Below, in pieces: positions 17,127 through 26,244 of a stretch of 64,000 nucleotides of DNA. This stretch comes from Anaerococcus vaginalis ATCC 51170 (GTDB taxonomy: Bacteria; Bacillota; Clostridia; Tissierellales; Peptoniphilaceae). The position numbers were made by a program, and so were the translations under genes. The notes beneath the pieces are model-generated. The model made no database searches. It was not told the DNA's origin and worked only from the letters and a program-made list of their open reading frames with translations. The first letter of the stretch is position 1. The number at the start of each line of letters is the position of its first letter. The stretch is from assembly GCF_000163295.1 (NCBI RefSeq), contig NZ_GG700527.1, forward strand, positions 1,190,939 through 1,254,938, given 5' to 3'.

Positions 17127-18869
17127 ATGAGCAAAGAATTTTCGATTACAGGCAACAAAGCCATATTAAATTTATCCGAACAATTTTTTAATGATGTAAA
17201 TGAACTTTTAAATAGTGAATCCTTTCTTGATTTGACAAAATGTTTTATAAATTATCACAAAAAGGATTCGACAAGAGTATATGCTTATATTGAACAGTTT
17301 TTTATAAATTCATCTGTTGATTCTCTTGCAAGAGAGCTAACTGATATTTTGAAACTTTTGACAGTTATGAATATTGATGAAGTTTCATCAAAAATTAATA
17401 AATATCACAATTTGAATAAGGAAAAAGATGGCTTACTAAAAATCGTTGAGGAATTTTATAATTATTGGAGAAATCTTGAAAGATATTCAATAATACAACA
17501 AAATGAGAATTCTAGAGGAGTTGGAGTTGTAAATTTTGTTGAAATAAATGAAAAATTAAAAAATATGATTCTTCAAGCCTACAGGCGAATTGAAATGTCA
17601 ATTCTTGGAGAATGGCCAAAGGTTTATAGGCAAGTCCCAGCAGCTGCCGATGCGTCTATTATGATTAGGCAATTTAATAAAAATTATCCAGAAATTTATA
17701 AAGATTTAAATAAAATTCCATTTATAACTCAAGTTATGATTGAAACTCCTTATATAACTTATACAAAATCAAACAAGAGAGATGGGGTTTTTGAAGAAGT
17801 TTATGAAAATCCAATTTTAAATACAAATATAAATTATCCACACTTTTTCTGTTATCCAGCAAAAGTTGGCGATAATTTAATTTTTATATATTTCCACAGA
17901 GATTTATTAACACATGGGGTTTCTGCATCAAACCTTTTTGAATTAGCTGATGTCAAAGAAATTGAAGAAAAAGCTCCAGATGCAATTTATATTTATGGAC
18001 CAAAAGATGAAGGCGAAAGAAAAAATTCTTTTTATTATGATAAGGAAAATAAATTATATGTAGGCTACATTGCATACTCTGATAAAATTGATTATTTTGG
18101 TTATTTGAAAAAAATGGTCCTTACTTTAAATAACGTAATAAATATTAAAAAAGAATATTTGCCAATTCATGGTGCAGGACTTTCTGTAGTTTTGCAAAAT
18201 AATAAAACTGTAAATATTGTAATTCTTGGCGATAGCGGAGCAGGAAAAAGCGAATCAATAGAAGCATTCAGATCACTTGCCAAAGACTATATAAAAGAAA
18301 TGACAATTGTATTTGATGATATGGGTTCATTTAGAATTAAAAATAATAAAGTTTATGCTTATGGAACAGAAATTGGAGCCTTTGTAAGACTTGATGACCT
18401 TGATGCAGGTTACGCCTTCAAACAAATCGACAGGTCAATTTTTATGAATCCCGACAAAGTAAATTCAAGATTAATAATGCCAGTTGCATCTTTTGATGAA
18501 ATAAATTTAGGCTATGAAGTCGACTTTTTCCTATACGCTGACAACTATTCAGCAGTTCTTGATGGATGTGATTCAATAGAAATTTTTAATACAAAAGAAG
18601 AAGCCCTAAGAGTTTTCAAAAGAGGTGCAAGACTTGCCAAAGGAACAACAACAGAAACAGGACTTGTTCAAACATATTTTGCAAATCCATTTGGCCCAGT
18701 TCAAAAAAGAGAAGAATGTGATAAATTGTTAGATAAATATTTTGATAACTTATTTGAAAATAAAGTAAAAGTAGGAACAATAAAAACCCAACTAGGACTT
18801 AACAACATGCAATTTGAAGGCCCAAGATCCGCAGCCATTGAGCTTTTTGAATTGATTAAAAATATGTAA
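17127..18869 (+). CDS. PEP-carboxykinase-like P-loop protein
   Basis: 580-aa protein with an unrecognised N-terminal half (about 1-340). The C-terminal nucleotide-binding domain has Walker A GDSGAGKSES (about residue 369), IVFDDMG as Walker B, and the late blocks AKGTTTETGLVQTYFANPFGP and GPRSAAIELFELI, which follow the order of the PEP carboxykinase/HPr kinase fold. True ATP-PEPCKs have GxSGTGKTT and a different N-terminus, so I call it only PEPCK-like; substrate and reaction are unknown. It is monocistronic, with its own promoter and terminator. Confidence 0.65.
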   Translation: MSKEFSITGNKAILNLSEQFFNDVNELLNSESFLDLTKCFINYHKKDSTRVYAYIEQFFINSSVDSLARELTDILKLLTVMNIDEVSSKINKYHNLNKEKDGLLKIVEEFYNYWRNLERYSIIQQNENSRGVGVVNFVEINEKLKNMILQAYRRIEMSILGEWPKVYRQVPAAADASIMIRQFNKNYPEIYKDLNKIPFITQVMIETPYITYTKSNKRDGVFEEVYENPILNTNINYPHFFCYPAKVGDNLIFIYFHRDLLTHGVSASNLFELADVKEIEEKAPDAIYIYGPKDEGERKNSFYYDKENKLYVGYIAYSDKIDYFGYLKKMVLTLNNVINIKKEYLPIHGAGLSVVLQNNKTVNIVILGDSGAGKSESIEAFRSLAKDYIKEMTIVFDDMGSFRIKNNKVYAYGTEIGAFVRLDDLDAGYAFKQIDRSIFMNPDKVNSRLIMPVASFDEINLGYEVDFFLYADNYSAVLDGCDSIEIFNTKEEALRVFKRGARLAKGTTTETGLVQTYFANPFGPVQKREECDKLLDKYFDNLFENKVKVGTIKTQLGLNNMQFEGPRSAAIELFELIKNM

Positions 18870-18872
18870 AAA

Positions 18873-18899
18873 AATAGACCATCGTGGTCTATTTTTTTT
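18873..18899. terminator. Terminator between convergent genes
   Basis: AATAGACCA-tcg-TGGTCTATT hairpin followed by T8 on the plus strand and preceded by an A-run, so it can work in both directions. It serves the PEPCK-like gene and probably the aminotransferase. Confidence 0.85.
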
Positions 18900-18929
18900 G
18901 CATAAATCATTATATTTTTTTAAACTTTT

Positions 18930-20171
18930 TTAATTATTTATCTCATCTATCACTTCTTTTATAATCTTTGGAGAAATTTTACATTTTTTTTCGCTTACTG
19001 CACATACTGCAAATCTTAATCCTTCTTTGTTTGCAACTATATACATATCTTTTTCTTTTAATTTTTCTGCGATTTTTTTAGAATTTTTGCAAGGAATTGA
19101 TATGAAAAATCCTCCAAAATATGGAAGTGTTACAAGTCCTACTTTTTTTGAATTTTTTGTGAAGGCTTTGGCTCTTTTTTCAAGCATTATTCTGTAAAAT
19201 TCTAATTCTTTTTCGTAGGATTTTTTCTTTTTTTCATCCTTTTCTAAATCTACCAAGATATTCATTCCTGCATGAGTTATGTTTGACCAAATCGCCCTGT
19301 TTGAATGTTTCATTGAATCAAAAACTTGATTTGCAATTTCTTCGTTTGATGAAACAATTATACAAGCTCCTGACCTTAGTCCATAAGCTGTGTAGGATTT
19401 ACTCATTGAATAGGCAACTGTTGTGATAATATTTTCTGGCAAATCTCCAAATTTTTGGAAAAATTTCTTTTGACTTCCATCTCCAGCAAATTCAATGTAG
19501 GCAACGTCTAATAAAATCGTAATATATTTTCCATCAACCGCTCTATCTTTTATTATTTTTAAAATTTTATCCCACATAGAATCTTCAATTGAAAATCCTG
19601 TCGGATTATTTGCAGGCGAATTAAATACACACACTACCCTATCTTTTTTTTCTAAAGAAAAATCCAAGGCTTTTGTAAATTCTTTTAAATTAAATTCAAA
19701 ATTTTCATTTAAAAATTCATAATTTAAAAATTCTCTATTGTATTCTTCGCACATTGTGGCGTAAGCTGGCCAATACCAATTCGGGCAAATTACATAATCG
19801 CCAACTCCTGATAAAGTCCAAATCGTATGTCTTACTGCTCCACTTCCTCCAGCTGTTGCAACTGATTTTATAAATCCTTTTGGTTTATAAGCTCCAAAAC
19901 ATTTTTCAATTACTAAATCCAAAAATTCTTTGTCGCCTTCTATCGCTCCATAGCTCGCTATATCTTTTTTGTCCATATTTTTTAAAGTATCATAAACGCT
20001 ATCAAAGGCAATAATATTTCCATCATCATCAATTAATGTTCCCAAAGTGGAATTTATAATTTTATCTTTTCCTTTTTTTGCTATTGCTTTTTTACACTCT
20101 CCGCTAATTTTAAAAATTGCATCTTCAAGTCTAGGCCATTTGGCATGGTCTGCTATAATATTTTTCCCCAT
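18930..20171 (-). CDS. PLP-dependent aminotransferase class I/II
   Basis: 413-aa fold-type I aminotransferase. Visible are the cofactor-phosphate segment TAGGSGAVRHTIW, the NPTG motif in NSPANNPTGFS, the PLP-phenol Asp in LLDVAYIEF, and the Schiff-base lysine in YSMSKSYTAYGLRSG. The substrate is not evident; aromatic, branched-chain or aspartate activity is possible. Monocistronic and divergent from msrB. RBS GGAGATAAATT. Confidence 0.85.
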   Translation of the reverse strand: MGKNIIADHAKWPRLEDAIFKISGECKKAIAKKGKDKIINSTLGTLIDDDGNIIAFDSVYDTLKNMDKKDIASYGAIEGDKEFLDLVIEKCFGAYKPKGFIKSVATAGGSGAVRHTIWTLSGVGDYVICPNWYWPAYATMCEEYNREFLNYEFLNENFEFNLKEFTKALDFSLEKKDRVVCVFNSPANNPTGFSIEDSMWDKILKIIKDRAVDGKYITILLDVAYIEFAGDGSQKKFFQKFGDLPENIITTVAYSMSKSYTAYGLRSGACIIVSSNEEIANQVFDSMKHSNRAIWSNITHAGMNILVDLEKDEKKKKSYEKELEFYRIMLEKRAKAFTKNSKKVGLVTLPYFGGFFISIPCKNSKKIAEKLKEKDMYIVANKEGLRFAVCAVSEKKCKISPKIIKEVIDEINN

Positions 20172-20293
20172 AATTTATCTCCATTTTTCATTATTATTGA
20201 AAATATTGTATCACTAATTAATTCATTTTAAAAGTAAATAAAATTATTGCCTAAATTATTATAAATTAGTAAAATATTTGTAAGGGGGATATT

Positions 20294-20731
20294 ATGGATG
20301 AGAAAATAAAAAAAGATAAACTCAATAAGATTTCTAAATTATCTTATGAGGTTACTCAAAAATCTTACACAGAAAAACCTTTTTCTAGTATCTACAATGA
20401 TTTTTATAAGGATGGAATTTATGTAGATATAATTAGCGGAGAGGTTTTATTTTCATCTTTAGATAAGTTTGATTCAGGTTGTGGCTGGCCTTCTTTTACA
20501 AAGCCACTAGAAAATAATATAAAAGAAAATGAGGACTTATCTCATGGAATGATAAGAACAGAAGTAAAATCCAAAAATGCAAATTCACACTTAGGTCATG
20601 TTTTTCCTGACGGCCCAAAAGAAAAAGGCGGACTAAGATATTGCATAAACGGCGCAAGCCTTAGATTTATTCCAAAAAAGAAATTAAAAGAAGAAGGATA
20701 CGAAAAATATCTGGATTTGTTTGAAAATTAA
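20294..20731 (+). CDS. msrB: Peptide-methionine (R)-S-oxide reductase
   Basis: 145-aa MsrB that reduces methionine-R-sulfoxide in proteins. Motifs: [31 protein letters not shown] and the catalytic Cys in [13 protein letters not shown]. The two CxxC zinc-binding pairs of many MsrBs are absent, so it is the zinc-free form. Cys in GCGW could be the resolving residue. Good RBS AAGGGGGATATT. Its hairpin terminator lies at 20775-20821. Confidence 0.95.
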   Translation: MDEKIKKDKLNKISKLSYEVTQKSYTEKPFSSIYNDFYKDGIYVDIISGEVLFSSLDKFDSGCGWPSFTKPLENNIKENEDLSHGMIRTEVKSKNANSHLGHVFPDGPKEKGGLRYCINGASLRFIPKKKLKEEGYEKYLDLFEN

Positions 20732-20774
20732 AAATAAATTTTCAAATAAAAATTTTTTTATATTTTTGATAGAC

Positions 20775-20821
20775 AAAAAATGAGCCTTAAATTTTTGTTA
20801 GAAATTTTTGGCTCATTTTTA
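20775..20821. terminator. Terminator between msrB and the corrinoid operon
   Basis: AAAAAATGAGCC and GGCTCATTTTTT are complementary arms around a 22-base loop. The A- and T-runs on either side make it usable for msrB (plus) and for the convergent corrinoid operon (minus). Confidence 0.7.
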
Positions 20822-20828
20822 TAATTTT

Positions 20829-21941
20829 TTATTCGTTTATAGCTTCTGGCATTTCTCCTAATTTTGCATTTTTTCCGTATTTATTTATTGCATAAATAAA
20901 GGCATCCAAATTTTCTATTGGAGTTTTTACAGGAGAACCACAACCAGTTGCTGCTATATATCCACATTTTGCATCAGCTGCTTTTTTTATGCAAGTTTTC
21001 ACTGATTCTATTACATCATCAATTGATCCATAGCGCATTACTTCTACTGGAGGAATATTTCCTACAACAATTAATTTATCTTCAATTTCTTTTTTACATT
21101 CTTCTAAATCTTCACAATTATCAACTGAGAAAAAATCTATGTCCAAATCTTTAAAATATTTCCATTGTTTTTTTGTGTGACCGCAAATATGTAAGTTTGC
21201 CTTAATTCCATTTAATTCGTAATAAGCACTCAATTGTTTTTTCAAATATGGCAAAGAAAATTCTTTTACTTGCTTTGGACTTAAAATATCATCGCAACCA
21301 ACTGGGTCTACAACCATGACACTTGTTGGACCAAATTCTTTTTTGAAAGCTTTCGCCCATTTCATATTTGCTTCAAAACAAAAATCTAATAATTCTTTTA
21401 CTCCTTGGGGATTTTTTCTCAAATCTCTCAAAAGTTTTTCAATTGGTCTAATAGCGGCTGCTGTTGTTATCGGCCCTGGAATTTCTGTTTCGATTGCCAT
21501 ATTTGGAAATCTTTCTTTTTGGATTCTTGCTCTTTCTAATTTTGGAGCCAAAACTTCATTTGTATAAGGATCTGGCAAATCAATTAAATCCATATCGAGT
21601 TTTTCTTCCATTACAAATTCTTCTATATAATCAATATCATCTTCTGGAAAAATTAATTTTGAACCAACAGCATGGCCCATTGATCTCAAACTTAATTCTT
21701 CTGTTAAGCCAACAATTTTATAATTATCGTATTTGTATTGGACAATATCTGATAATTTATCCACATCTTCCATATCGCTGATTGTATAATTTAGATGATT
21801 TGCAATAATTCTATTTGTACTCATAATTGCAAAGGGAATGTGGTCAACTCTTTCGCCACTTAAATATTTAGATATTCTTTCTGACGAAGTGATTTCTGGT
21901 TTATAATTTTTCATCTCTTCTTTAAGTTCTTCTTTGTTCAT
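20829..21941 (-). CDS. UroD-family corrinoid methyltransferase, copy 1 (MtaA-like)
   Basis: 370-aa protein of the uroporphyrinogen-decarboxylase superfamily, TIM-barrel fold. It shows SGERVDHIPF, GPITTAAAIRPIEKLLRDLRKNPQGVKELLDF, VVDPVGCDDILSPKQVKEFSLPYLK, HICGHTKKQW (about 248) and ATGCGSP (about 332). The H-x-C plus distant C set matches the zinc ligands of MtaA/MtbA methyltransferases rather than the heme enzyme, and no other heme gene is near. It is likely to move methyl groups to or from the corrinoid protein at 25588; donor and acceptor are unknown. Start at 21941 follows GGGAGGATTT; an upstream ATG has no RBS. Confidence 0.85.
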   Translation of the reverse strand: MNKEELKEEMKNYKPEITSSERISKYLSGERVDHIPFAIMSTNRIIANHLNYTISDMEDVDKLSDIVQYKYDNYKIVGLTEELSLRSMGHAVGSKLIFPEDDIDYIEEFVMEEKLDMDLIDLPDPYTNEVLAPKLERARIQKERFPNMAIETEIPGPITTAAAIRPIEKLLRDLRKNPQGVKELLDFCFEANMKWAKAFKKEFGPTSVMVVDPVGCDDILSPKQVKEFSLPYLKKQLSAYYELNGIKANLHICGHTKKQWKYFKDLDIDFFSVDNCEDLEECKKEIEDKLIVVGNIPPVEVMRYGSIDDVIESVKTCIKKAADAKCGYIAATGCGSPVKTPIENLDAFIYAINKYGKNAKLGEMPEAINE

Positions 21942-21952
21942 AAATCCTCCCA

Positions 21953-23068
21953 TTAATCTTCCCACACAGCTTGTGGAATTTCTCCGATTTTTGCATCTTT
22001 TCCGTATTTTTGAACTGCATAGACAAAGGCATCCAAATTTTCTTTTGGACTATTTGCAGGAGTTGCACAACCTGTTGCACATATAAATCCCATTTTATTA
22101 TCCGCACCTTTTTTTATACAAGATTTTACAGAATTTATTACATCTTCAACACTACCATTTCTCATTACATCAACCGGCGGAACATTTCCCATTAAGGACA
22201 ATTTATCTTGAATTATTTCTTTACATTCACTAAGGTCATGACAATTATCAACACTAAATGATCCAATTTGTAAATTTGTAAGATTTTCCCATTGCCTTTT
22301 TGTGTGACCGCAAATATGAAGATTTGCCTTGATATTATTTACCTTATAAATTCTATCGGTCAATTCTTTTAAATATGGAAATGAAAATTCTTTTACTTGT
22401 TTTGGACTTAAAATATCGTCACAAGAAACTGGATCTGCAATCATCACTCCCACATCTCCAAATTCTTTGTTAAAAACTTCAATCCATTTCATATTTGCCT
22501 CTAAAACAAAATCTAATAATTTTTTTACTCCTTGAGGATTTTTTCTCAAATCTCTCAAAAGTTTTTCAATAGGTCTTAAAGCTGAAAGAACAGTCATAGG
22601 TCCCGCTACAAAAGTAGAAATTTTATGGTCTGGGAAACTTTCTTTGAGCCTTCTTGCATTGTCAATTTTTCTTTTTAAAAATTTATTCTTGTAGGGATCT
22701 GGCATTTCTAATAAATTCATATCAATTTCATCTTCCAACAAATATTTTTCGACATGGTCTATATCATTTTCCGGAAAAATTCCACTTGAACCAAGGGCAT
22801 AGCCCATAGCTCTAAGATTTAAACCTTCAGAAATTCCATACACCTTGTATTCTTGGCATCTTTTTTTAATAATTTTTATTAAATTTTCAATTTGGTCTGT
22901 TTCTTTCAATGTATATCCCAAATTCATTCCATAGGCCATATCAAGGCTCATGAGATTAAATGGCAAATGGTCAACTCGCTCTCCTTTAAAATAGGCTTTT
23001 AATCTTTCATCTGAAGTCATTTCTGGTTTATAATTTGAAATTTCTTTTTGAAGTTTTATTTTATCCAT
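21953..23068 (-). CDS. UroD-family corrinoid methyltransferase, copy 2 (MtaA-like)
   Basis: 371-aa close paralogue of the next gene: the same GERVDHLPF, GPMTVLSALRPIEKLLRDLRKNPQGVKKLLDF, IADPVSCDDILSPKQVKEFSFPYLK, HICGHTKRQW and ATGCATP blocks, with zinc ligands H, C and C retained. The two copies are tandem duplicates that have diverged mostly in the N-terminal third, suggesting different substrates with a shared corrinoid partner. The second of two adjacent ATGs (23066-23068) is better spaced from AAGGAG. It lies 9 bases after the ECF-type gene. Confidence 0.85.
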   Translation of the reverse strand: MDKIKLQKEISNYKPEMTSDERLKAYFKGERVDHLPFNLMSLDMAYGMNLGYTLKETDQIENLIKIIKKRCQEYKVYGISEGLNLRAMGYALGSSGIFPENDIDHVEKYLLEDEIDMNLLEMPDPYKNKFLKRKIDNARRLKESFPDHKISTFVAGPMTVLSALRPIEKLLRDLRKNPQGVKKLLDFVLEANMKWIEVFNKEFGDVGVMIADPVSCDDILSPKQVKEFSFPYLKELTDRIYKVNNIKANLHICGHTKRQWENLTNLQIGSFSVDNCHDLSECKEIIQDKLSLMGNVPPVDVMRNGSVEDVINSVKSCIKKGADNKMGFICATGCATPANSPKENLDAFVYAVQKYGKDAKIGEIPQAVWED

Positions 23069-23077
23069 CATCTCTCC

Positions 23078-23590
23078 TTAATTTTTAAAATGCTTTTCTC
23101 CCATAATATATTTTTCAAGCCTAAAGATAAGAAAAATATATATTACAATATTTCCAACCATGTGGTTAATATCAAAAGGAATTGATCCAGCATAAAGTCC
23201 AAAAAAAGTAAAAATATTGCCACTCATAAATAAGACTTGCATTATAGTAATCAAAAATCCATAAATAAATCCAGAAAGCCCTAGAGCAATTGCCTTATTT
23301 ATTTTTGTTCTTTTGATTTTTATTTTATTAAATAAAATAAAATTTGAAATTCCCAAAATTCCAAAATCCAAAACTTGAAATATAACCCAGTAGCCAAAAC
23401 CTAGAAAAAAACTTGTTATGATCATAGTAGTCGCATTTACAATCAAAGATTCGTCAAGCTTTCCATTTATTGCAAGAATTAAAATTATATCAGATAAGAT
23501 TTGGACATTTGGAATTAATTTTAAATATATCCTTGTGATTACACAAATCGCACAAAGACTTGCAAGTCTTGTAAGTTTTTTTGTATCCAT
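23078..23590 (-). CDS. ECF transporter S-component-like protein
   Basis: 170-aa protein with five to six membrane segments, the size of ECF S components. The IYLKLIPNVQILSDIILILAI region resembles the PNVQ-type motif of several S components. Family assignment is by size, topology and this motif. Its place between a transcobalamin-like lipoprotein and corrinoid enzymes suggests cobalamin or a precursor as substrate (inference). The shared EcfAT module is not in the window. It starts directly after the lipoprotein stop. Confidence 0.65.
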   Translation of the reverse strand: MDTKKLTRLASLCAICVITRIYLKLIPNVQILSDIILILAINGKLDESLIVNATTMIITSFFLGFGYWVIFQVLDFGILGISNFILFNKIKIKRTKINKAIALGLSGFIYGFLITIMQVLFMSGNIFTFFGLYAGSIPFDINHMVGNIVIYIFLIFRLEKYIMGEKHFKN

Positions 23591-24016
23591 CTACATTTGT
23601 TCAAATCTAAATTCTATTTGGTCATTTTCTTTTGGAAGGTAATCGCCAATTCCAACTTCAGCCATTTCTCCATTTACATAATACATCCAGTATTGATTTT
23701 TTTCTTTGTCTTGTTTTATTCCTTCAAGTTCTGTCATCATTCCGTCTTCAAATTTTGCCTTGTGATTTTCTTCAAGATATTTTTGAAGACCATCCTTATC
23801 AATTTTTCCCTCTTCTTTTAAAATTTCTTTTTCATTTACTGTATCTTTAATTAAAATACTTACATTTGTGACCTCTTCTTTTTCGCTAGACTCAACGCTT
23901 ACTATGCTTGTTGGATTTGAATTGTTAGAATTTTTTTCTTCATTTCTATCCCCACATGAAGTTAGGGTTAAAGTTGTTAGGGTAAGAACTGTTAATAATT
24001 TTTTGAAATTTTTCAT
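23591..24016 (-). CDS. DUF4430 (transcobalamin-like) lipoprotein
   Basis: 141-aa predicted lipoprotein. The signal peptide MKNFKKLLTVLTLTTLTLTSC ends in a lipobox with the lipidated Cys at residue 21. A Ser/Asn/Glu-rich linker leads to a DUF4430 domain ending YWMYYVNGEMAEVGIGDYLPKENDQIEFRFEQM. DUF4430 resembles the C-terminal domain of transcobalamin/intrinsic factor, so surface capture of corrinoid is plausible; binding itself is inferred. The start at 24016 follows TTAAGGAGAAAAAA; upstream in-frame codons overlap the preceding gene and lack a signal peptide. Confidence 0.8.
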   Translation of the reverse strand: MKNFKKLLTVLTLTTLTLTSCGDRNEEKNSNNSNPTSIVSVESSEKEEVTNVSILIKDTVNEKEILKEEGKIDKDGLQKYLEENHKAKFEDGMMTELEGIKQDKEKNQYWMYYVNGEMAEVGIGDYLPKENDQIEFRFEQM

Positions 24017-24026
24017 TTTTTTCTCC

Positions 24027-25598
24027 TTAAAATTGCATTGCTTTCGCAAATTTTCTTTCATAATTTTTACTTGTTGCAAGGTCCAAATAAGCTATATTTT
24101 GGGCTAAATCTTCCATTTCTTTAATAATATCTTCATTCATCAATGCCATATAGGCTCCGATTAGGGAAGAATTTCCAACATATCTTATCTTTTCTTCTAC
24201 TTTTTTTGGCAAGATGCCAACGCCTGTCAAATCTTCTTTTTTTAGATGACTTCCAAAGCCACCTGCTATTATTACAGAATTTAAATCTTCTATATTTATA
24301 TTTTCTTTTTCAAGAAGAATTAAAAATCCTGATAAAATTGCTCCTTTTGCAAGCTGAACCTGCCTAATGTCTTTTTGACTTATATAAATATTTTCCTTTG
24401 AATCTAAAATTATAATTCTTTTTTTATTTTCATCTTCTCTTATAAAATTTTTCCTATAATCATCTTTTTCTAATTTTTCTGGATCTAAAATCCTTCCTCT
24501 TTTATTTACAAAATCTTTCTCAATGATTTGAGCTACTAAACTTAAAAGTCCACTCCCACAAATTCCTACGGGCTTTTTATTGTCTATTGTAGAAAATTTT
24601 ATATTTTCATCTTGAATTTTTACTGAGTCAATAGCCCCGCTTTCTGCTCGCATGCCACAAGAAATATTCATCCCCTCAAGGGCGGGACCTGCCGCAGTTG
24701 ACGTTGCGTAAAGTTTATCCTTTGTTTTTAAAACTATCTCTCCATTTGTTCCAATATCGATAAAAAGTGTATTTTTTTGATTTTTTAAATCCGTCAAATA
24801 TACCCCTGCTACAATATCACTTCCAACAAAAGCTGAAACATTTGGAAGAGTATAAATTTTTGCAGAAATATTAAGACCAAGGTCTTTGGAATTAATTTTT
24901 AAAGAATTTAAAAATTTTGCCTTGTAAGGAAATTTCCCAAAAGATTTCACATCTTCGCCTACTAGCATGTGAAGCATGGTAGTATTTGCTCCAATTACAA
25001 GTTTTTTAATTTGACTTCTTTCAATTTCGTTTTTATTTACAAGCTCATCAATTAAATTATTGATACTTTTTATAATTTCTTCTTGAAGTAAATTTTTACC
25101 ATTTTCATTTTCATATTCAAAACTAATTCTTGTCATGACGTCAAGTCCATATTTTACCTGAGAATTTATAGAAGAATTTTTATCTATAATTTCCCCAGTT
25201 GATAAATCAACCAAGTAGATTGCAAGACTTGTAGTCCCAATATCAAGACAAAGACCAAAACCTTCATGAAATTTCATTTTAAAATCAGGAATTTCCCCTA
25301 AGTCCAAAATTTTAAAATCTAGAAAATTGCTGATAGTTTTAATTTTAAGGTCAGTTTTAGGAAAACTTAGGCAAGCTAGTCGAATCCCTGAATTTATCTC
25401 ATCATCGCTTAACAAAGATTTTTCTAAAGATGTGATTGGATTAAGACTTCCCTTTAAAATTTTAATTTTACATTTTCCACAAGTCCCCTTGCCGTTACAA
25501 AAATTATCGATTTTTATATTATTTTCAAGTAGACTTTCTAGGATATTTTTTCCTTTTGAATCAATAATTTTATTCAAATTTTCAATTTCAATTTTCAT
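24027..25598 (-). CDS. RACo-like reductive activator of corrinoid protein
   Basis: 523-aa protein with an N-terminal plant-type [2Fe-2S] ferredoxin domain (ligands C34, C40, C43, C76), a linker, and a DUF4445 ASKHA ATPase domain with GLCLDIGTTSLAIYLVDL, LFIDIGTNGEIVL, GPALEGMNISCGMRAE and IAGGFGSHLKKEDL. RACo/RamA-type proteins use ATP to drive one-electron reduction of inactive Co(II) corrinoid to Co(I). It overlaps the corrinoid-protein gene by 11 bases, so corrinoid protein and activator are coupled. It lacks the C-terminal ferredoxin-type [4Fe-4S] pair seen in methanogen RamA. Confidence 0.9.
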   Translation of the reverse strand: MKIEIENLNKIIDSKGKNILESLLENNIKIDNFCNGKGTCGKCKIKILKGSLNPITSLEKSLLSDDEINSGIRLACLSFPKTDLKIKTISNFLDFKILDLGEIPDFKMKFHEGFGLCLDIGTTSLAIYLVDLSTGEIIDKNSSINSQVKYGLDVMTRISFEYENENGKNLLQEEIIKSINNLIDELVNKNEIERSQIKKLVIGANTTMLHMLVGEDVKSFGKFPYKAKFLNSLKINSKDLGLNISAKIYTLPNVSAFVGSDIVAGVYLTDLKNQKNTLFIDIGTNGEIVLKTKDKLYATSTAAGPALEGMNISCGMRAESGAIDSVKIQDENIKFSTIDNKKPVGICGSGLLSLVAQIIEKDFVNKRGRILDPEKLEKDDYRKNFIREDENKKRIIILDSKENIYISQKDIRQVQLAKGAILSGFLILLEKENINIEDLNSVIIAGGFGSHLKKEDLTGVGILPKKVEEKIRYVGNSSLIGAYMALMNEDIIKEMEDLAQNIAYLDLATSKNYERKFAKAMQF

Positions 25599-26244
25599 GA
25601 TTTTTAATTAAACTTTTTGCAACCTTTACTGCCTCATTTGCATTTTCACTGTAGGCATCAGCTCCAATATCTTTTGCAAAACTTTCAGAAACTGGACCGC
25701 CACCAACCATTACAATAAATTGGTCGCGAATATTTCTTTCATTTAAAATATCAATTACTTTTTTCATATTTGCCATAGTCGTTGTCATAAGTGTTGACAT
25801 CATAATAAATTGAGCATCATTTTTGATTGCCTCATCAACAAATTTTTCACAAGGAACATCCTTGCCCAAATCAATCATTTTAAAACCATTAACTTCAAGC
25901 ATCAATTTCACAAGATTTTTCCCAATATCATGAGTATCGCCTTCAACAACTCCAATAACAGCTGTGGCAAGGTTATTTTCTCCGTAGCTTTCAATTTTTT
26001 CTTTCAAAACATCAATGCCGTTATACATAGCATCCGAACAAATTAATAAGTCTGAAATAAAATATTCTTCCTCTTCAAAAAGTCTTCCAACTTCATTCAT
26101 CCCCTTAATTAGTCCATTAAAAATAGCTTCCTCTGGATCATAACCTTCTTTTAAATACTCACGGCACAAATCTCCTATTTCCTCATCTTCCATTTCAACA
26201 ACCATTTCTGCCATTTTATCAAGATATTCTTTTTGACTAGTCAT
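25588..26244 (-). CDS. Corrinoid protein (B12-binding, methyltransferase partner)
   Basis: 218-aa two-domain corrinoid protein. An N-terminal four-helix cap (1-90, GLIKGMNEVGRLFEEEEYFISDLL) is followed by a Rossmann B12-binding domain with the signature D103-x-H105-x-x-G108 in EGDTHDIGKN, then SxL (MMSTLMTTT) and the GG motif in VMVGGGPVS. His105 would be the lower cobalt ligand. Length and architecture match MtaC/MtbC/MttC-type shuttles. It follows immediately after the third UroD-like gene and overlaps the activator gene. RBS GGAGGAATAG. Confidence 0.92.
   Translation of the reverse strand: MTSQKEYLDKMAEMVVEMEDEEIGDLCREYLKEGYDPEEAIFNGLIKGMNEVGRLFEEEEYFISDLLICSDAMYNGIDVLKEKIESYGENNLATAVIGVVEGDTHDIGKNLVKLMLEVNGFKMIDLGKDVPCEKFVDEAIKNDAQFIMMSTLMTTTMANMKKVIDILNERNIRDQFIVMVGGGPVSESFAKDIGADAYSENANEAVKVAKSLIKNHEN

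Noticed and set aside
20829-23068. Heme-pathway HemE (true uroporphyrinogen decarboxylase)
   Set aside because: The H-x-C and distant Cys of MtaA-type methyltransferases are present, the neighbours are corrinoid genes, and no other heme gene is near.
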